NCBI GenBank assembly: GCA_030608865.1
Contig: JAUWDI010000055.1
Coordinates: forward strand, 1-6,510
Source: Anaerolineales bacterium
GTDB taxonomy: Bacteria; Chloroflexota; Anaerolineae; Anaerolineales; E44-bin32
DNA: 6,510 nt
Direction: 5' to 3'
Part shown: piece after piece, positions 1 through 6,510 of the stretch
Layout of the letters: every line of letters starts with the position of its first letter
How positions within the stretch are numbered: the first letter of the stretch is position 1
The notes under the pieces: model-generated
What the model saw: the letters and a program-made list of their open reading frames with translations, nothing else
What the model was told of the DNA's origin: nothing
Databases searched by the model: none
Made by a program: the position numbers and the translations under genes

Positions 1-630
1 GCCCATCGACCGATCGGTTGAACGGGAAAGTGTGCCGCTTGAAGAGAGCGGCATAACGCACCCGGCGGCTGCAATCCTATCTTTTTCGATGATCGCGGCG
101 CCATCGTGGAGCGGAGTGTTGATATGAAAAATTTGAAGTAATAATTGCGGTGTAAGCTCCGCATCCAACACCACGCCGGTTTCTTTGTAATCGGCAAGAG
201 GGACTTCTCGCTCGATTACGATTAAAGCGCCATAGCGCCGGTCCGATAAACGCTGGGCGGTAATGCATACGGTCTCGATGAGCTCTTCAATGTGGTCCGG
301 TGCTGTGCTCAGGAAGAACATATTGCTTGTACGACCGAGGCGCTCAAGCGCCCGCCGGATTTCCGGAGCGAAGATCACCGGAATTGCGATAAGCAGAGCG
401 GGTAAAGATGCCTCTAATAACCAGGTGAACGCCGGGAGGTTTAGCAGGCTGGTGAGTACAGCGATGGTGATGACTAATACGATCATCCCGCGCAGAAGAG
501 TGACGGCCTGTGTCCCCCGGACCAGGCGCAGAAGGAAGAAAACGGCCATGGTCACAAGAAGAACGTCTACTAAACTCAGTAGGTCGAACCGTTGGAAGAA
601 GAAAGTCAATTCTGAGATGAAATTTGTCAC
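1..630 (-). CDS. cdaA: Diadenylate cyclase CdaA (DacA), membrane type, 3' end cut by the window edge
   Basis: This enzyme condenses two ATP into cyclic di-AMP at the cytoplasmic membrane. Reading from 630 to 1 gives 210 residues with no stop; CdaA proteins are usually about 270 residues, so the C-terminus lies outside the window. Three hydrophobic segments come first (about residues 18-37, 44-62 and 70-88), followed by APEIRRALERLG and the DAC/DisA_N domain. The catalytic motif NTPLHDGAAI is at 171-180 (D176 G177 A178), followed by the strand CVMPLS at 191-196. The second nucleotide-binding motif (RHR) should come just after the last visible residues, DRSMG, and cannot be checked. The start is a GTG at 628-630: an in-frame TAA lies at 673-675, no ATG or other usual start codon lies between, and the N-terminus from GTG matches the family. 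AAAGAG seven bases upstream is a weak ribosome binding site. The gene begins 29 bases after the TPR gene's stop, so one transcript is likely. The family is certain; the exact start is less so. Confidence 0.95.
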   Translation of the reverse strand, partial: MTNFISELTFFFQRFDLLSLVDVLLVTMAVFFLLRLVRGTQAVTLLRGMIVLVITIAVLTSLLNLPAFTWLLEASLPALLIAIPVIFAPEIRRALERLGRTSNMFFLSTAPDHIEELIETVCITAQRLSDRRYGALIVIEREVPLADYKETGVVLDAELTPQLLLQIFHINTPLHDGAAIIEKDRIAAAGCVMPLSSSGTLSRSTDRSMG

Positions 631-659
631 GACGATACTCTTTACCGAGCAGCTAGGAC

Positions 660-2990
660 TTAAGCGCTGTCTTTAAGATTGCGCAAGAGATCATGATAGC
701 CCTCAATGTTGGGGGGATCTAGATCGATGATTGTCTGTATTGTTGTAATAGAGTCCTTGGTCTGACCCGCATCCAATTGTATCTCACCCAGCGCGTCGTA
801 TTGGGCGATCGCGTCGGCGGTTCTCCCGGCTGCACGGTATGCCTCTGCCAGACGGGAATGCAGGGCCTGTTTCCCCGGATATTCACGAGCAAGATCTTCC
901 AGAAGGGTGAGAGCTTCCAGCGCATGATTCGATTGCACGAGATGGTCCAGCTGGATGTCTAGGGCAACTGCTGCCTGTTCCTCCTGCCCAAGCCGTAAAT
1001 TCAGATCAATAAGATGGGAACGGGCTTTCTCGTTCTGTGGGTCGATCTCGCAGATTTCCTCAAATGTTTGCAGCGCCTGACGCAGATCCAATCTCGAGAG
1101 ATCGATATCCCCCATCATGTCCAGTGTCTTTATTTTCCACTCACGGCTGACAGGGCCGCGTTGGCTGAGTTTATAGGCATCATCCAGCGTTGAACGCGCG
1201 GAGTCAATTTCTGCCATTTGCCGGTAAAGCTCGGCCAGGTCGAGATACTGTTCCAGCGCCTCTTCGGTCCTGTCTTGTTGCGCCAGGAGATCGATAAAGT
1301 GCTTCCTCGCGGCGATGTCGATTGGGGAATGACGAATAATGCGGGCATAAACGTTAGATGAGGCGGAGATTTCACCGCGGACGTGGTGAGTCTTGGCGAT
1401 GATTCGCAGCTTGGTCATACCTCCGGCTGTGTTGCCCTGCCGGATCATGATTTCCGCCATTCGTAAGTGCAGCCCGAGATAACCGGGAATATGGTCGAGC
1501 GCCAGCATGGCTTCTTCCATGGCTACTTCGTATTTCTTGCTCTTCACCAAGTCGTCAATCCGGCCGATGGCTTGCAGAATCCGTTCTGTTCCACCCACTG
1601 CGAGCATTTCGGCGATCGGCACCAATTCCGCCCCTTCCGACTCGCCTTCGAGCTGGCGGCGCGCCTGACGGAGACGTTCGAGCCACTCCGGACCACTCAA
1701 GAAGCTGAGTGTGTTTTCAACGATCTGCGAGAGCGTCTCATCATCTCCCTCGCTCATTGTAGCCATGATCGTATCGTAGAGCTGGTTAAGATCGCCGGAC
1801 TGGTTCTCATCGACCGAAAGGGTGTCTGCGTAGCGCAGTGCCTGAAGCAGAAAACGGGCTGCTTCTGGAAGGTCGCCACGCATGCGAGCCAGGCGGCCGA
1901 GGGCAAGGTTTGCTCCTAGATCGAGATCGGGGTGGCCAAGGGACTGGGTTAGGTATTTCGTTGCCCCTTCTTGGTCACCCTGGTTCTTGAGCAGAATACC
2001 GAGGTTGTAATAAACTGCAGGGTGGTCCAATCCGGCTTTGATCGCGCTCTCGTACTGTTTAATCGCCTGCGGGATATTATCGTGGGTTTGATAATCGATC
2101 GCTTGCCCTAGATAGCGGAGCATCTGCGGCTGGCCGACGCTCTTGCGCTCCTGGCTGATGCGGCTCTTTGTGAGTTCTGCCATATCTATCGGAGATGACC
2201 CATTTCCGTTCTCGTCACCCGACTCTTCAAAGATCAATCCTGCAAGAATAGTCAACGCTCGAGCCTGGGCTGTCGTCTCCGGGTCGGCCTGCTGGCTGTC
2301 GTCGATTTCTTCAGCCTCGCCTGCTTTCAGGTAATCTTTTACCTGGTCCATCCGTAGTGGCGCAGTGGTCCCTCGCGGTTCTGAGGGAGGTGGTAAAGAT
2401 TTACCCTGCTGGAGAAAGCGCAGCGCCCGAGCTGCTTCCTTCTCACCGGGGACCAGGCGCAGCGCCCGCTCAGCGGCATCTTTGGCGCTATCAACCTTCC
2501 CGTCTGTTTGTAGGATCGAGGCAACTGCGAGATATTCATAGACCGCCTCTCGCTTGCGACCCAATCGCTCGAAAGTCATGGCCAGTTTGGTCCGCGTATT
2601 GAGGTCACCGGGAACCATACGGGCGATTTGGGACCAGTTATCGATGGCCTTATCCGCGTCTCGACGCTTGAGGTGCAGCTCAGCTGCTGCAGTCCGTTGG
2701 GCGACAGCGCTGTCGATTTGATTCATGAGTTCGAGGATCTCGGCTGTTTTTTCTACGGGTACGGGGTCATCCGGGGCTAATTTCGCAGCGTGCTGATAGA
2801 CTTCGAGCGCTTCTTGGTACTTCTCCGACTCTAAGAGTGCCAGCCCGAGACTCGTCAAAGCCCCAGGATTGTCGGCTTTCAGCGCGAGCGCCTTGCGGTA
2901 ATACTCGATCGCTCGGTCCCATTGGAGATCCCAAGCTGCGGAGTGCCCAAGGCGCATGGATTCTTCGAAGAGTTCTTGGCGTTCTGTCAT
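660..2990 (-). CDS. Large cytoplasmic tetratricopeptide-repeat protein, function unknown
   Basis: This is a 776-residue protein built mostly of helical TPR units, which normally act as protein-protein scaffolds. Recognisable TPR blocks lie at about residues 13-75 (for example WDRAIEYYRKAL and YQEALEVYQHAAKLAPDDP), 115-193, 290-385, 470-560 and 570-770. A linker at about 198-290 is rich in Pro, Asp, Glu, Gly and Ser and separates an N-terminal from a C-terminal superhelix. I see no signal peptide, membrane segment or enzyme motif, and only one cysteine (C647), so it is probably cytosolic. The ATG at 2988-2990 is the first possible start: an in-frame TAA lies six codons upstream. Its ribosome binding site is poor (GGGG only one base from the ATG), so Met12 is an alternative start. 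The neighbours are polA upstream, across 136 bases with its own possible promoter, and cdaA 29 bases downstream. The cdaA linkage suggests, but does not show, a role near c-di-AMP signalling or the membrane. TPR character is clear; no specific function can be assigned. Confidence 0.93.
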   Translation of the reverse strand: MTERQELFEESMRLGHSAAWDLQWDRAIEYYRKALALKADNPGALTSLGLALLESEKYQEALEVYQHAAKLAPDDPVPVEKTAEILELMNQIDSAVAQRTAAAELHLKRRDADKAIDNWSQIARMVPGDLNTRTKLAMTFERLGRKREAVYEYLAVASILQTDGKVDSAKDAAERALRLVPGEKEAARALRFLQQGKSLPPPSEPRGTTAPLRMDQVKDYLKAGEAEEIDDSQQADPETTAQARALTILAGLIFEESGDENGNGSSPIDMAELTKSRISQERKSVGQPQMLRYLGQAIDYQTHDNIPQAIKQYESAIKAGLDHPAVYYNLGILLKNQGDQEGATKYLTQSLGHPDLDLGANLALGRLARMRGDLPEAARFLLQALRYADTLSVDENQSGDLNQLYDTIMATMSEGDDETLSQIVENTLSFLSGPEWLERLRQARRQLEGESEGAELVPIAEMLAVGGTERILQAIGRIDDLVKSKKYEVAMEEAMLALDHIPGYLGLHLRMAEIMIRQGNTAGGMTKLRIIAKTHHVRGEISASSNVYARIIRHSPIDIAARKHFIDLLAQQDRTEEALEQYLDLAELYRQMAEIDSARSTLDDAYKLSQRGPVSREWKIKTLDMMGDIDLSRLDLRQALQTFEEICEIDPQNEKARSHLIDLNLRLGQEEQAAVALDIQLDHLVQSNHALEALTLLEDLAREYPGKQALHSRLAEAYRAAGRTADAIAQYDALGEIQLDAGQTKDSITTIQTIIDLDPPNIEGYHDLLRNLKDSA

Positions 2991-3026
2991 GCCCCATACT
3001 TTTGATTAAAATAGGTTAGAGAGGCG

Positions 3027-3035
3027 AGTATAGCA
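3027..3035 (-). promoter_or_regulatory. Possible extended -10 promoter for the TPR-cdaA unit
   Basis: Read on the minus strand, the sequence is TGcTATACT, which fits the TGnTATAAT extended -10 pattern of housekeeping sigma factors with one mismatch. No good -35 hexamer is present 16-19 bases upstream, as is common for extended -10 promoters. The start of transcription would fall near 3020, giving a leader of about 30 bases before the ATG at 2990. It is the best promoter candidate in the polA-TPR gap, but read-through from polA is also possible. Confidence 0.45.
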
Positions 3036-3058
3036 CAAGTTGGAAGCGGTCGCCGTTC

Positions 3059-3104
3059 AGGTTGTCAGGCGTAACCCGCCACCTTGAAAGTTTACAATTT
3101 CAGG
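3059..3104 (-). other. Two overlapping, mutually exclusive stem-loops downstream of polA
   Basis: Just after the polA stop, the transcript can form CCTGAAA/TTTCAAGG (3082-3089 with 3098-3104, one bulged base, 8-base loop). It can alternatively form AGGTGGCG/CGCC...ACCT (3077-3084 with 3068-3071 and 3059-3062, a 5-base bulge on one side and a 5-base loop). The two share the bases at 3082-3084, so they cannot form together. Neither has a run of U after it, so this is not a standard intrinsic terminator. It may be a weak or Rho-assisted 3' end of polA, or chance structure. Confidence 0.25.
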
Positions 3105-3126
3105 GGATGTGGTATCAAACCTGCGT

Positions 3127-5907
3127 TCATAGCGGCCGCATGTCTGCCCAGTTCAACCCTGCTTTTGCATCCGTCTTTAATGGCACGACAAGACGGTAAG
3201 CATCCTGCATGACATCCTGAACGATGGCGGTGGTTTGCTCTATCTCACCTTCAGGACATTCAAGCACAAGCTCATCATGTACCTGCAGCAGCATGCGGGC
3301 CGAGCTGTCGGCGCTTGCTAATTGTTCGGGCAGGTTGAGCATCGCCAGTTTGATGATGTCAGCGGCTGTACCCTGGATGGGTGCGTTTATTGCTTCACGG
3401 TTCGCCCGGCTGCGGTCCATCTCAGAGACGGAGGCGCCGCTCGCCAATTGCGGGAAGTATCGTCGCCGACCTAGAAGGGTAGTGACATAGCCTTTCTCGA
3501 TGACCTCTTCTCGAATGCCGTCCAGGTAGCTTTTTACTCCCGGGAAGCGTTCAAAGTATGCACTAACGAAGTTTTCAGCTTCAGCCAGGGTTAGATCTGT
3601 GGTCCGAGTTAATCCAAAAGGACTCATCCCGTAGATCAAACCGAAATTGACGGCTTTGGCGTGGCGACGCATGGCCGAGGTAACATCCTCGATACTGGTC
3701 CCGTAAATCGCCGCCGCCGTCGTTGCGTGGATATCCTGATCATCTTGGAATGCTTCGATCATCGCCTCGTCCTCTGCGATATGAGCCACGATGCGTAATT
3801 CAATCTGGGAGTAGTCCACACTAAGTAGTAACTGGCCGGCAGCGGGGATGAATGCGCGGCGAATCTCCCGGCCGAGATCTGTCCGTATTGGGATATTCTG
3901 AAGATTGGGGCTGGACGATGCCAAGCGGCCTGTCACCGATCCGGTTTGATTGTAGGATGTATGCACACGGTTTGTCGCCGGATTCACCTGTTGGGGGAAA
4001 GAATCCGCATACGTCGACTTGAGTTTTGCGATTTCGCGCTGCTTAAGGATTAATTCTATGATGGGGTGAGTTTCCCTCAGTTCATTCAGCACCGCAGCCG
4101 CTGTGGAATAATGCCCGGAAGAAGTGCGGCGGGTGCGGCCAGGAGGTTCTAAGCCTAGCTCTTCGAATAACACAGTCGAGAGCTGCTGCGTTGAGTTGAT
4201 GTTGAAACCATGGCCGACAATATCATAGATCTGCTGTTCGAGAGTCTCTAGTTGGGTCGCCATATTTTTAGAGAGGTCAGCCAGGAAATTGGTGTCCAGC
4301 GAGATTCCGGCCAGTTCCATGTCAGCAAGGATGGGGATGAAAGGCATCTCCACTTCTTCGAAGACCGACATCTGGCTCTTCTCTTCTAATTCACGTTTCA
4401 ATTCAGGCATCAGGCGGAGGCAGATTTCAGCATCGGCGATAGCGTATGGTGCAACTTCCGCAATGGGAACATCGGCCATTGATTTTTGCCCACGGCCGCT
4501 GCCGATTAGTTCTTTAATCTCCATCATCTGGTTGCCCAAACGAACCCAGGCTAAGTTTTTCAAACCCAGATTGCGAGAGGATGGATCGCAGAGCCACTCG
4601 GCGATCATCGTGTCGAACGACAAAGGTTCAACGGTCAATCCGTTCCGGACAAGGATGGTGAAATCATATTTAAGGTTGTGTCCAATTTTTGGAATCTTGG
4701 TGTCCGTGAGAGACTCGCCCAACGCTTGGAGCACGTCTTCAAGATTTAGCTGCGGTCCGCCGGCGTACAGCGGGTTGTGTCCTATGGGCAGGTAATAGCC
4801 TTCTTCCGGTTTCACCGCTAAGGATATGCCCACAAGATCTGCGGTTATGGGGTCAGTGCTTGTGGTTTCGGTGTCGAAGGCGATTTGCTTGGCAGTTCGC
4901 AGTTCAGTTTTTAAACGGGCGAGGGCTTCAAGAGAATCAACCACGGTGGTCTGGATAAGGCTTTTAACCGGTTCGGTTGGATTTGAGGTGAACATATTGA
5001 GTTGTCCAGCCTCGACGGGTTCCGTCCCACCGGGGATTCTGTCTACGAGAGTGCGGAACTCCAAGTCACGGAAAAGTTTCAATACCCCGTCCCGGTTGTA
5101 TCCAGTAGCCCGGCAAGCATCCAGGTTGAATTCAATCGGGACATCGGTGACGATCTCACCCAACTTGCGACTGAGATAAGCAATCTCCCGGTTCTCTTCC
5201 AGTTTCGACTGAAAACGGGTCGGTATGTCCTCGAGATGTTCGTAGATTCCATCCAGGTCGTTGTATTCTTGCAGGAGTTTGACAGATGTTTTCTCGCCGA
5301 TCCCGCGCACACCGGGGATATTGTCGCTTGAGTCTCCCACCATGGCTTTATGGTCCACCAGCTGGGATGGTTCCAGGTTGTAACGAGCTCTCACTTGCTT
5401 GGGTCCATAATCCAACGCCTCGGACAGTTTTTTTCCTGCTAAGCGAATGAAGACATTGTCGTCAGCAAGTTGGAGGAGATCGCGGTCGCCGGTGAGGATG
5501 ATGACCTCTACGCCCTCATTGGATGCCAGGCGGGCGACAGTGCCGAGCACGTCATCCGCTTCGAATCCTTCAGCCTCAAAAATCGGGATCCCGAAGGTGT
5601 TCACAACTTCACGAATACGATCGATCTGCAAGCGCAGATCATCGGGCATTTTTTCGCGAGTTGCTTTGTACTCCGGGTAAATGTCATCTCGAAATGTTTT
5701 GCCAGTATCGAAAGAAACAGCGAGGTATTCTGGCGATTCACTCTCGAGCAAGCGAAGCAAAACAGACGTGAAGCCATACGTACCAGCGGTGGGTTCGCCC
5801 GATTTTGTGATCCAGCGCGACCCTCCACCCACGCCTGTCAGCGCGAAGTAGGTTCGATAGGCAAGCGCATGGCCGTCTATAAGAAAGAGGCGTGGCTTAG
5901 AAGGCAT
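3127..5907 (-). CDS. polA: DNA polymerase I, three-domain form with intact proofreading
   Basis: This family A polymerase fills gaps and removes RNA primers during Okazaki-fragment maturation and excision repair. It has 926 residues, close to E. coli PolI. The 5' nuclease domain (about 1-290) carries LIDGHA (D11), FDTGKTFRDD (D67), EGFEADDVLG (E116, D118, D119), TGDRDLLQL (D141, D143) and GDSSDNIPGVRGIGEKT (D192, D195, helix-hairpin-helix). The 3'-5' exonuclease domain (about 320-510) keeps all three motifs: FDTET (D345, E347), NLKYD (D415) and YAIAD (Y488, D492). The polymerase domain (about 515-926) has TGRLASSSPNLQNIP, motif A DYSQIELR (D698, E703), motif B RRHAKAVNFGLIYG (R747, K751, F755, Y759) and motif C QVHDE (H877, D878). 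The ATG at 5905-5907 is the first possible start: an in-frame TGA lies seven codons upstream, and GGAG sits five bases before the ATG. The gene has its own promoter and follows a likely terminator, so transcription probably begins here. The TPR gene starts 136 bases beyond its stop. Nothing is missing or broken. Confidence 0.99.
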   Translation of the reverse strand: MPSKPRLFLIDGHALAYRTYFALTGVGGGSRWITKSGEPTAGTYGFTSVLLRLLESESPEYLAVSFDTGKTFRDDIYPEYKATREKMPDDLRLQIDRIREVVNTFGIPIFEAEGFEADDVLGTVARLASNEGVEVIILTGDRDLLQLADDNVFIRLAGKKLSEALDYGPKQVRARYNLEPSQLVDHKAMVGDSSDNIPGVRGIGEKTSVKLLQEYNDLDGIYEHLEDIPTRFQSKLEENREIAYLSRKLGEIVTDVPIEFNLDACRATGYNRDGVLKLFRDLEFRTLVDRIPGGTEPVEAGQLNMFTSNPTEPVKSLIQTTVVDSLEALARLKTELRTAKQIAFDTETTSTDPITADLVGISLAVKPEEGYYLPIGHNPLYAGGPQLNLEDVLQALGESLTDTKIPKIGHNLKYDFTILVRNGLTVEPLSFDTMIAEWLCDPSSRNLGLKNLAWVRLGNQMMEIKELIGSGRGQKSMADVPIAEVAPYAIADAEICLRLMPELKRELEEKSQMSVFEEVEMPFIPILADMELAGISLDTNFLADLSKNMATQLETLEQQIYDIVGHGFNINSTQQLSTVLFEELGLEPPGRTRRTSSGHYSTAAAVLNELRETHPIIELILKQREIAKLKSTYADSFPQQVNPATNRVHTSYNQTGSVTGRLASSSPNLQNIPIRTDLGREIRRAFIPAAGQLLLSVDYSQIELRIVAHIAEDEAMIEAFQDDQDIHATTAAAIYGTSIEDVTSAMRRHAKAVNFGLIYGMSPFGLTRTTDLTLAEAENFVSAYFERFPGVKSYLDGIREEVIEKGYVTTLLGRRRYFPQLASGASVSEMDRSRANREAINAPIQGTAADIIKLAMLNLPEQLASADSSARMLLQVHDELVLECPEGEIEQTTAIVQDVMQDAYRLVVPLKTDAKAGLNWADMRPL

Positions 5908-5912
5908 AGGGT

Positions 5913-5916
5913 CTCC
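5913..5916 (-). promoter_or_regulatory. Ribosome binding site of polA
   Basis: On the minus strand the bases read GGAG followed by ACCCT and then ATG. The five-base spacing is suitable for a Shine-Dalgarno site and supports the start at 5907. It is the clearest ribosome binding site in the window; those of the TPR gene and cdaA are weak. Confidence 0.75.
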
Positions 5917-5946
5917 AGGATAAGCTCATTTTATGGATTGTAGCAC

Positions 5947-5975
5947 TATATATCTGGTGCAATGGTTCCTTTCAA
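5947..5975 (-). promoter_or_regulatory. Sigma-70-type promoter of polA
   Basis: On the minus strand, TTGAAA (5970-5975) and TATATA (5947-5952) are separated by exactly 17 bases. They differ from the TTGACA and TATAAT consensus by one and two positions. Transcription would start near 5940, leaving a leader of about 33 bases that includes the GGAG site. It lies between the upstream gene's hairpin and polA, where a promoter is expected. Confidence 0.65.
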
Positions 5976-5997
5976 AGCAAGTGTTAGCTGGACAATA

Positions 5998-6028
5998 GAT
6001 AACGCCTGGTGATGAGCCAGGCGTTATC
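5998..6028 (-). terminator. Perfect 12-bp hairpin, probable terminator of the upstream gene
   Basis: GATAACGCCTGG at 5998-6009 is exactly complementary to CCAGGCGTTATC at 6017-6028, with a 7-base loop. It begins about 26 bases after the stop of the partial exported protein and before the polA promoter. The stem has a G+C-rich core and an A+T-rich base. On the minus strand the 3' arm runs into UAUCUAUUGU, which is U-rich but not a clean U run, so the terminator is probable rather than certain. The perfect symmetry would also allow some function on the plus strand, though no plus-strand gene ends here. Confidence 0.65.
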
Positions 6029-6054
6029 ATTATTGGTTCTCGGGCCAGACTGTT

Positions 6055-6510
6055 TCACCGTTGAATATGCGGGTAAAGCCAGAACGCCGCATCATCATCA
6101 GGTGAGCCATTAGCTGTTACTGCTAGAACGAATTCGACTGATTTCCCGGCCAAGAAACTTAAATCGACTTCAAGAAATCGTATATTACCGTCGTAGGTCT
6201 CAGTCCATGAATCGATGTTCTGCAGTGGACCGCCGTCTGCTCGATAATTCAGTTGAAATTTCACGTTACAGTTGGGGGTGTCGTGGAGACAACCGATGAT
6301 TGTCTTAAATTCGTCTCCTGCCTGGACGTTGAATGCCGGGAATTTGCCCGTAATCACGCCAGTGTTGGCCCATTGTGGAAAAGTGAGCAATGCGGGCTCG
6401 TTTTCAGTAGTGCCATCTTCCAGTTTAGGCTCGTCAATTTTAGCGACGAAACCATCGTTCGATAATGAACCCGGACAGGGGAGCACGCCTGCAGCGCTGC
6501 GCCATTCGGC
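6055..6510 (-). CDS. C-terminal part of a probable exported or surface protein, Anaerolineae-type tail domain (5' end outside the window)
   Basis: The reading frame enters from the right edge and runs 151 residues to a TGA at 6055-6057. A GTG at 6484-6486 is in frame, but the coding sequence plainly continues past it (AEWRSAAGVLPCPG), so this is a truncated view of a longer protein, not a small gene. Visible motifs are W3, LPCPG (C12), a KLEDGT turn, GKFPAF at 55-60, AGDEFKTIIGC at 64-74 and a second cysteine at C81. After these come alternating hydrophobic strands such as VKFQLNY, DLSFLAGKSVEFVLAV, and finally FWLYPHIQR. The pattern is of a compact all-beta domain. C74 and C81 could form a disulfide, as expected outside the cell. 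It resembles tail domains I recall from exported Anaerolineae proteins of unknown function. Any signal peptide or upstream domains lie outside the window. A probable terminator follows the stop. The role is unknown; a ligand- or carbohydrate-binding module is only a guess from the fold type. Confidence 0.8.
   Translation of the reverse strand, partial: AEWRSAAGVLPCPGSLSNDGFVAKIDEPKLEDGTTENEPALLTFPQWANTGVITGKFPAFNVQAGDEFKTIIGCLHDTPNCNVKFQLNYRADGGPLQNIDSWTETYDGNIRFLEVDLSFLAGKSVEFVLAVTANGSPDDDAAFWLYPHIQR

Noticed and set aside
263..676. Plus-strand open frame of 137 codons
   Set aside because: It lies opposite cdaA, and its translation is Arg/Ser/Thr-rich with no recognisable motif. The minus strand gives a clear diadenylate cyclase over the same bases.
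1467..1919. Plus-strand open frame of 150 codons
   Set aside because: It is antisense to the TPR gene, has no recognisable domain, and the minus-strand TPR frame is continuous and convincing.
2415..2470. Direct repeat GCGCAGCGCCCG within the TPR gene
   Set aside because: Both copies encode the same A-x-R-A-L-R type helix segment of neighbouring TPR helices, so they reflect protein repeat structure and codon use rather than a DNA element.
4289..4795. Plus-strand open frame of 168 codons
   Set aside because: It is antisense to the exonuclease/polymerase part of polA; its low-complexity Ser/Arg-rich translation is typical of a shadow frame.
5470..5943. Plus-strand open frame of 157 codons covering the start of polA
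   Set aside because: It overlaps the strongly conserved 5'-nuclease coding region on the other strand and shows no domain of its own.
6055..6486. A complete 143-residue small gene starting at the GTG at 6486
   Set aside because: The frame stays open to the window edge, and the residues before the GTG (W3, SAAG) continue the domain pattern into LPCPG; no ribosome binding site precedes the GTG.
1..6510. A hidden mobile element, defence island or CRISPR array
   Set aside because: No transposase, integrase, nuclease-helicase pair, terminal repeats or regularly spaced repeats are visible, and nearly every base is accounted for by four same-strand genes and short gaps.

Overview
The window holds four protein-coding genes, all read from the minus strand. 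In transcription order, right to left, they are: the C-terminal end of an exported or surface-type protein (6055-6510, cut by the right edge), DNA polymerase I (polA, 3127-5907), a large tetratricopeptide-repeat (TPR) protein (660-2990), and the N-terminal two thirds or more of a membrane diadenylate cyclase (cdaA/dacA, 1-630, cut by the left edge). No tRNA, rRNA, insertion sequence, phage gene, CRISPR array or toxin-antitoxin pair is visible. The long plus-strand open frames are antisense shadows of these genes.

The best taxonomic guess is Chloroflexota, probably class Anaerolineae. This is inferred from remembered family resemblance, not from a search. The 5'-nuclease start of the PolA, with a glycine-rich stretch followed by RWITKSGEPTAGTYGF, looks like the Anaerolineae form. 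The cysteine-containing tail domain at the right edge, with LPCPG, YPAF-like and AGDEF motifs and a closing WLYPHIQR, resembles domains I associate with exported Anaerolineae proteins. The pairing of a long TPR protein with CdaA also fits.

Layout from right to left. The partial exported protein stops at 6055. About 26 bases beyond its stop is a perfect 12-bp inverted repeat with a 7-base loop (5998-6028), the likely terminator. Next is a good sigma-70-type promoter (TTGAAA, 17 bases, TATATA, 5947-5975), a GGAG ribosome binding site, and polA. PolA keeps its 5' nuclease, 3'-5' proofreading exonuclease and polymerase domains, with the key catalytic residues of all three present. A 136-base gap (2991-3126) contains possible alternative stem-loops and an extended -10 promoter (TGcTATACT) for the TPR gene. 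The TPR gene and cdaA are only 29 bases apart and are probably co-transcribed.

Functionally, PolA serves DNA repair and Okazaki-fragment maturation. CdaA makes the second messenger c-di-AMP at the membrane, usually linked to potassium and osmotic balance and the cell envelope. The TPR protein is a soluble scaffold-type protein of unknown role, and its tight linkage to cdaA is the most interesting functional lead. Overall this looks like ordinary housekeeping chromosome. I see no convincing new defence, mobile or biosynthetic system.
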